Shown: positions 59,544-64,000 of the stretch, in pieces
How positions within the stretch are numbered: the stretch's first letter is position 1
How the letters are laid out: each line of letters begins with the position of its first letter
From: Chloroflexota bacterium
GTDB lineage: Bacteria; Chloroflexota; Dehalococcoidia; JACPQD01
Length of the DNA stretch: 64,000 nt
Direction of reading: 5' to 3'
Assembly: GCA_016190665.1 (NCBI GenBank)
Contig: JACPQD010000051.1
Span: forward strand, 62,001 to 126,000
Program-made: the position numbers and the translations under genes
The notes under the pieces: model-generated
The model's database searches: none
What the model was told of the DNA's origin: nothing
Seen by the model: the letters and a program-made list of their open reading frames with translations, nothing else

Positions 59544-61190
59544 CTACTTCTCTATGTAGTGATAGGCCACCAGGTGCTGGCTAAGGACCGACGGCTCCGG
59601 AGGGCCCCCTATGTTGGGCTGGCGCACCAGATGATCTCCGTAGCCGAAGAGGAAGAGGGCATAAGCCTTATCTATCATGACCCTCTCAAACTGGTTCAAA
59701 AGCTGTCTCCGTTTGGCCACATCCACCGTCCTCTGCTGCTCATCAATCAGCTTGGTCAACTCGGAGTCGTCGACGTGGTACATTCCTCCGCGCCGCCAGT
59801 ACTGACTTATCCGCTCTCCCGGCTCCAGGGCTGCCGTGCCGCCATGAAGAAGGGCGACGTAATCTCCTGCGTCGCGCTGGGCAACGACCGTGGTGTGCTC
59901 CAGCGTCTGCTGCTTGACATCGATGCCGATCTGCTTCAACTGTGCTGTCAGCACTACCAGAGCATCCATCGAGTCCTTTCTCCTGGAGCTCACTTTAACC
60001 TCCAGAGGGAAGCCATCCAGATATCCAGCATCGGCCATTAGCTTCTTAGCTCGAGGTATATCGGGTTGATAGAGGCGCTTGAGCTCATCCAAGGGCAAAG
60101 TCCACGAAGCGGCCACGCCGTAGATGGAGCCAGAAATCTCGGCTGCCCCCTCCATGGCAACATCGATCACAGCCTGGCGGTCAACAGCCAGCGATAGGGC
60201 CTGTCGTACGCGTTGGTCGTTGAAAGGCTTCTTGTTGGGGTGAAAGACCATGAAGACCTGGTTCGTGGGTAGTCTCGATGAAGTCATTTTGGTGTTCGTC
60301 CGCTTCAGGGAGCTGAGATCGCTGTTGGAGACCAGCGCGTAGTCGGTCCTCCGCGAGCGGAAGGCGGCGAGCCTGGTGGCGGAATCAGGCACGACCACCA
60401 CGTTCACCTCGTCAAGATAAGGGATGCCCCTGATGAAATACTCTGAGTTCTTGGCCAACTTGTAGCTCAGCTTATCAGTCCAGCTTTTCAGGTAGAAAGG
60501 TCCCGTGCCCGCCTCTTCTCGGCCGAGATCCCCGAATCTTTCTACGGCCTCTCTGCCGACCATCTGTAAAGGCTGGGCCATAAAGTCCATAAAGGATGGA
60601 GTAGGCTCCTTGAGAGTCAGTCGCACAGTGTATTTGTCCAGTATCTCGATATTGCTGACGATTTGAAACTGCCATCTCCTGAAGAACCTGGGGTCCTCGG
60701 TGGATATCCGCTGTATGTTGTACTTGACGTCCTCGGCGGTGAACTCCCTGCCTTTCATTGCCGGAGTATCATGGAATCTCACACCGTTGCGGAGATGCAA
60801 CAGGTACCCCGAATCGTTGGGTTGCTCCCATTTCTCCACCAGGTCGGGGACTATCTCCATCCTCTCATCCAGCATAAACAAGCCGTTGTAGGCAGGGGCC
60901 AGGACGTTGTACCAGTTGATGCCTCGAGAGAAGTGAGGGTCCAGATTCTCAGGATACTTGTCCGTAACTCTGGTAACCGAGCCGCCGTAACTGCGCCGCT
61001 CGGCAGCCTTGGAAACGAGGGCAGGCACCGTGGGGCTGACGCCAGGTCCGGGGGTGACTTCAGCTTGCGCCGCCGTCGCCTTGGGAGCTGGCGGCGGCGC
61101 GCCCGCAACGCAGCCCGACGAGAGCAGCCCAGCGGTGGCCAGGAGACTGACGGCGCACAACCACCATTTCTTCTTGTCGCCAATATTCAT
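59544..61190 (-). CDS. SBP_bac_5 lipoprotein 8
   Basis: 548 aa, AAGGAGGG 7 nt before the ATG. Lipobox GLLSSGC (Cys27). Segments: YGGSVTRVTDKYPENLDPHFSRGINWYNVLAPAYNGL, MEIVPDLVEKWEQPNDSGYLLHLRNGVRFHDTP and RKKLMADAGYLDGFPLEVKVSSRRKD-like C-lobe text. It is the most divergent of the nine, with an altered N-lobe, suggesting a different ligand class. It lies between M29-like gene 3 and SBP 9, all on the minus strand. Confidence 0.9.
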   Translation of the reverse strand: MNIGDKKKWWLCAVSLLATAGLLSSGCVAGAPPPAPKATAAQAEVTPGPGVSPTVPALVSKAAERRSYGGSVTRVTDKYPENLDPHFSRGINWYNVLAPAYNGLFMLDERMEIVPDLVEKWEQPNDSGYLLHLRNGVRFHDTPAMKGREFTAEDVKYNIQRISTEDPRFFRRWQFQIVSNIEILDKYTVRLTLKEPTPSFMDFMAQPLQMVGREAVERFGDLGREEAGTGPFYLKSWTDKLSYKLAKNSEYFIRGIPYLDEVNVVVVPDSATRLAAFRSRRTDYALVSNSDLSSLKRTNTKMTSSRLPTNQVFMVFHPNKKPFNDQRVRQALSLAVDRQAVIDVAMEGAAEISGSIYGVAASWTLPLDELKRLYQPDIPRAKKLMADAGYLDGFPLEVKVSSRRKDSMDALVVLTAQLKQIGIDVKQQTLEHTTVVAQRDAGDYVALLHGGTAALEPGERISQYWRRGGMYHVDDSELTKLIDEQQRTVDVAKRRQLLNQFERVMIDKAYALFLFGYGDHLVRQPNIGGPPEPSVLSQHLVAYHYIEK

Positions 61191-61275
61191 CTCGGGACCC
61201 TCCTTGAGTCAGGACAGCATTGCGTTCCACCTTCGGGCGGCACCCCGGCCAAGACGGATGCGGCCATTTCCTGAA

Positions 61276-62949
61276 TCACTTGACCAGCCAGACGTCCTGG
61301 AGGCTATTGCCTAAGAAGAGGGAGTTCCCCTGGGTCCAGTTCTTCACCTCAGGCCATGAAGCCGCGTAAAAGGTGGACCATACAACGGGGATGCGTGGCA
61401 GCTCTCGATGCAGGATTCTCTGCATCTCCCAGACTATCTCCTTACGTTTGGCCGCGTCCATGATCCTGCTCTGAAGGGCGTAAAGCTCGTCGAACTTCTG
61501 GTTGCTCCAGCCGTGATAGTTCTTTGGGCTGCCGGTCAGAAAGTATTCGCCCAGCAAGACGTCAGGGTCGTCGATAGCGCTGGCATCGGGCTGGGTGGCC
61601 AGACGGAAGGATCCCTTGAAGACCAGGTCTTTCCAGGCCGAAATCTCCAGGGACTGAATCTTCAGATTGATCCCAATCCGGGCCAGTTGAGCTTGCGCCA
61701 CCTGGGCCAGCTCCCTGGAGTAGACGGTCGTGCTGCTCAGGAAAGGCGTTTCGAAACCCTCGGGGAAGCCGGCCTCGGCGAGCAGCCGCTTCGCCTCAGC
61801 TATGTCCGGGTCCTTGGGCTGCCGGTTGCCCGGCATGGCCATCAGTTCCTCCTTGGGTAGCTCCCACGGCGATCCGGGCAGCATGAAGCCATAGCCCGGG
61901 CCGAACTCGCGGATGGCCTTGCTGGCGGCTTCACGCTCTATCGCCAGGTTCACCGCCTGCCTGACTCGGACATCGTTCCAGGGAGCCACCTTGGAGTTGG
62001 GGATAATCACATTGGGTCCGGGGGTTCCGCGCTTCTGCAAGACAATGCTCGGCTCGGTCTTCTGCATCTGAAGGGAGAGCGAAGTAGATACCGCACCGTA
62101 GAGGGGCAGGACCAGCACCTGCCTTGTCCTCATAGCGGCGCTTCTGGTCATTTCGTCGGTTATGGTGTAGACGATCACTCTGTCGAGATAAGGGCGCCCT
62201 TTAACGAAGTAATCCGGGTTCTTCTCCGCGGTGAAGGAGATGCTGTAGACATAGTCCTTCATCTTGAAAGGCCCCGTGCCCATTACATCCCTCTTCATGT
62301 CGCCTTTCTGCTTGATAACCTCGGGATCGAAAATGAAATTTGCGGGCAGGGCTACGATGGTCAGAAAGGACGCTTGCGGCTGTTTCAGCGCTATCTTCAA
62401 GGTTTTCGCGTCGATGACCTCCATCTTTTGCACGTTGCGGAACAGCTCCTTCCGGGGCGACAGAATGCCTCTAGGTGGGGACATGACACGCTCGAAGTTG
62501 AACCTCACGTCCTCAGCGCTTAGCGGCCTTCCGTTGTGGAACCGCACGCCCTCATTCAGGAGGAAGATGTAGGACAGACCATCGGGGCTTATCTCCCAGC
62601 TCCTGGCAAGGTCGCCGGTGATCTTGAAGTTCTCCATAGGGTTGTGCTGGATCAGGAGATTGTAAGTGGGGGCGAGAGGGAGCTGCACCATGCCGCCCGT
62701 CTCCTGCAGCATATCGAAGTGAGCGGTGGCGGTCTTGAGCGCCATGGTCAAGGTGCCACCATATGTGGGAGCACTCGCGCTGGGCTTGGCGGTGGGGCTG
62801 GGCGCCGCTGCCTTCGTTTGAGGCGCTTGGGCAACAGCAGGCGTCCCTGCTTTGGCCGGGACTGGCGCGGCGGCCGGGGCGCAAGCCGCCAGGAGAAAGG
62901 CTAAGATGGTCACGCCTGCGGTGATGCCGAGAAGCCTCCTTGATAGCAT
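61276..62949 (-). CDS. SBP_bac_5 lipoprotein 9
   Basis: 557 aa, GAAGGAGG 5 nt before the ATG. Lipobox FLLAAC (Cys23), then a linker (PVPAKAGTPAVAQAPQTK). YGGTLTMALKTATAHFDMLQETGG, FKITGDLARSWEISPDGLSYIFLLNEGVRFHNGRPLSAEDVRFNFERV and AAFR-type pocket strands replaced by RSAAMRTRQVLVLPLYG. It is the intact paralogue of the broken SBP 7, matching it over the full length. It begins the minus-strand transcript SBP 9-SBP 8-M29-SBP 7, with its own strong promoter at 63034. Confidence 0.92.
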   Translation of the reverse strand: MLSRRLLGITAGVTILAFLLAACAPAAAPVPAKAGTPAVAQAPQTKAAAPSPTAKPSASAPTYGGTLTMALKTATAHFDMLQETGGMVQLPLAPTYNLLIQHNPMENFKITGDLARSWEISPDGLSYIFLLNEGVRFHNGRPLSAEDVRFNFERVMSPPRGILSPRKELFRNVQKMEVIDAKTLKIALKQPQASFLTIVALPANFIFDPEVIKQKGDMKRDVMGTGPFKMKDYVYSISFTAEKNPDYFVKGRPYLDRVIVYTITDEMTRSAAMRTRQVLVLPLYGAVSTSLSLQMQKTEPSIVLQKRGTPGPNVIIPNSKVAPWNDVRVRQAVNLAIEREAASKAIREFGPGYGFMLPGSPWELPKEELMAMPGNRQPKDPDIAEAKRLLAEAGFPEGFETPFLSSTTVYSRELAQVAQAQLARIGINLKIQSLEISAWKDLVFKGSFRLATQPDASAIDDPDVLLGEYFLTGSPKNYHGWSNQKFDELYALQSRIMDAAKRKEIVWEMQRILHRELPRIPVVWSTFYAASWPEVKNWTQGNSLFLGNSLQDVWLVK

Positions 62950-63033
62950 TATGGCCTCCTTCGAAGATCTGGGCTAAAGACGCCCGTGACTGGGCGCGAC
63001 GCCTGCATCGCCCCTGCGTCCGCCACTGGCGCG

Positions 63034-63062
63034 AATTTAACATTGCCTCGGCAGGCTGTCAA
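63034..63062 (-). promoter_or_regulatory. Promoter of the minus-strand SBP 9 transcript
   Basis: On the minus strand TTGACA (63057-63062) and TAAATT (63034-63039) have a 17-nt spacer, about 90 nt before SBP 9. It is back to back with the promoter at 63094. Confidence 0.6.
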
Positions 63063-63093
63063 TATTGTGTGATTTGTCACAACTTGGGGCGGG

Positions 63094-63122
63094 TTGACAG
63101 CGGCCGCGGCCGAGGGTAAGAT
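63094..63122 (+). promoter_or_regulatory. Promoter of the right-end MNT/HEPN pair
   Basis: TTGACA (63094-63099) and TAAGAT (63117-63122), 17-nt spacer, 68 nt before the MNT start. Confidence 0.55.
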
Positions 63123-63189
63123 GCTGGATGTACACAGGGACGATTCAAAGATCGCTCTCAGGGGGGGCAGCGCCCGCCGAGGTCAGGCT

Positions 63190-63480
63190 ATGGGAATCGA
63201 CGATATTCTGAAAAGCAAACGTGAGGAGATACTGCGAATCGCAGCCGCGCACGGTGCGCGCAATGTGCGCGTCTTCGGCTCGGTGGCGAGGGGTGAGGCG
63301 AAGGAAAGCAGTGACATAGACATACTCGTCGAGTGGGAACCTGGCCGGAGTCTGCTGGATCATGTCGCGCTGATGCAGGACCTGGAAGATCTCCTGGGGA
63401 CGAAGGTGGATGTGGTAACCAGAGACGGCTTGCACTGGTTCATCCGTGATCGCGTGCTGGCTGAGGCGAAGTTGATATGA
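63190..63480 (+). CDS. MNT-type nucleotidyltransferase antitoxin (MntA-like)
   Basis: 96 aa from ATG 63190 (GAGG 7 nt before). [72 protein letters not shown] is the canonical MntA sequence with the GSxARGexxxxSDIDILV active site. In characterised pairs MntA polyAMPylates the HepT toxin near its RNase motif. The stop overlaps the next gene's start by 4 nt (ATGA), as in known hepT-mntA operons. Confidence 0.92.
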   Translation: MGIDDILKSKREEILRIAAAHGARNVRVFGSVARGEAKESSDIDILVEWEPGRSLLDHVALMQDLEDLLGTKVDVVTRDGLHWFIRDRVLAEAKLI

Positions 63481-63824
63481 AGGGTGACGTTCTCTGTGTC
63501 TTGCACATCCTGGAGCGCATTCGGCGCATTGAACTCTTTACCGGCGACGGCCGGGAAGCGTTCCAATACAGTCTCATGGCACAGGACGCCGTGATACGCA
63601 ACTTCGAAGTCATCGGCGAGGCTGCCAAACGAATTTCGCCGGAGCTGAAGGAGGCTCATCCCCGCGTACCGTGGCGCCGGATCGCTGGACTTAGGGACGT
63701 GCTCATCCATGAATACATGGGTGTTGACCTTCACGAGGTGTGGAACATCTTGGAGAGCGAGTTGCCTGAACTAAAACGCCAGATTGAAGCCATCCTGAAG
63801 GACCTGGGATATGGCAGAGAATAG
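63477..63824 (+). CDS. HEPN-family RNase toxin (HepT-like, DUF86)
   Basis: 115 aa. Helical HEPN fold with [71 protein letters not shown]. The R-x4-H-x-Y ribonuclease/AMPylation motif RDVLIHEY is intact, so this toxin should be functional, unlike the HEPN remnant at 9054. It overlaps the MNT gene upstream and the ORF6N gene downstream (14 nt). Confidence 0.92.
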   Translation: MKGDVLCVLHILERIRRIELFTGDGREAFQYSLMAQDAVIRNFEVIGEAAKRISPELKEAHPRVPWRRIAGLRDVLIHEYMGVDLHEVWNILESELPELKRQIEAILKDLGYGRE

Positions 63825-64000
63825 GTCACTTGTGCCGCCTGAGACGATCGAGCGCTCTATTCTGCTCATTCGCGGCCAGAAAGTCCTACTGGATGCTGAC
63901 CTCGCGGCGCTGTATGGAACGCAGACCAAGGTACTGGTTCAGGCCGTCAAGCGCCACATCGATCGTGGGCGCCGATTGAAGTCGTGGGCGCTGGCCTACC
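63811..64000 (+). CDS. ORF6N-domain protein, N-terminus (runs off the right edge)
   Basis: ATG 63811 begins [52 protein letters not shown], the ORF6N (KilA-N-associated) domain of phage and mobile-element DNA-binding proteins. After HIDR the usual FP.DFMFQLT continuation is absent, and the frame reads [11 protein letters not shown] up to the window end. Either the domain is diverged or a frameshift/rearrangement occurs near 63965. It is translationally close to the HEPN toxin gene. Confidence 0.65.
   Translation, partial: MAENRSLVPPETIERSILLIRGQKVLLDADLAALYGTQTKVLVQAVKRHIDRGRRLKSWALAY

Noticed and set aside
1-64000. CRISPR array, rRNA genes, complete insertion sequence or replication origin
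   Set aside because: No regularly spaced repeats, rRNA sequence, intact transposase or DnaA-box cluster was seen.

Overview
The window reads like a contig from an uncultured, fairly GC-rich bacterium, most likely a member of the Chloroflexota (Dehalococcoidia or SAR202-like). The basis is the gene content and style: many SBP_bac_5 lipoproteins with SCAPAA-type lipoboxes and Pro/Ala/Thr linkers, CcdA, a single-chain MetRS with a QLSTS motif, UGSC-type selenoprotein genes and separate acyl-CoA mutase large subunits. The phylum call is inference; no rRNA gene is present. One tRNA gene, tRNA-Ile(GAU), is present.

Region 1 (1-8950) and region 3 (13700-24371) are housekeeping: homoserine dehydrogenase (partial), a parvulin foldase, rpsF-ssb-rpsR, glyA with an attenuator-like leader, an HD-GYP protein, ccdA, DUF169, a HAD hydrolase, a TrmO-FmdE fusion, ybeY, dgkA, dnaX-ybaB, a LarA-type racemase, recR, recO, a FemAB-type transferase, polyprenyl synthetase, tatD and metG. 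Degenerate CTGA-rich and GC-skewed microrepeats fill many junctions here. They form gene ends (HAD, YbeY), abut start codons (DgkA, RecO) and appear to be inserted in frame in the FemAB gene. Region 2 (8931-13460) is a small accessory patch: a truncated HEPN with its MNT partner, a duplicated promoter/start segment, a large membrane-anchored PIN-like protein, and a Phd antitoxin separated from a PIN remnant by a clan AA aspartic protease pair.

Region 4 (24453-62949) is a roughly 38-kb catabolic/uptake island and the most interesting part. It holds nine SBP_bac_5 lipoprotein genes (one frameshifted) but only one permease pair and no ATPase. Between them lie three genes with an in-frame TGA at the Sec position of the UGSC motif (26808, 30305 and 41528). 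TGA serves as an ordinary stop in neighbouring genes, so I read these as selenoproteins, and each TGA is followed by a SECIS-like hairpin. Two are fused to a C-terminal DGLP-PPT domain of unknown function; the third has that domain as the adjacent separate gene. Two MmgE/PrpD proteins, three M29/NicX-fold metalloenzymes, three methylmalonyl-CoA-mutase-like large subunits with altered active sites, a CapA-type phosphoesterase and an aminotransferase accompany them. I infer a selenium- and possibly B12-dependent pathway for importing and degrading a family of related small molecules. The substrate is unknown.

Region 5 marks the edges and interruptions: a decayed tyrosine recombinase beside tRNA-Ile (54500-55038), and a second MNT/HEPN toxin-antitoxin pair with the start of an ORF6N-domain gene at the right end.
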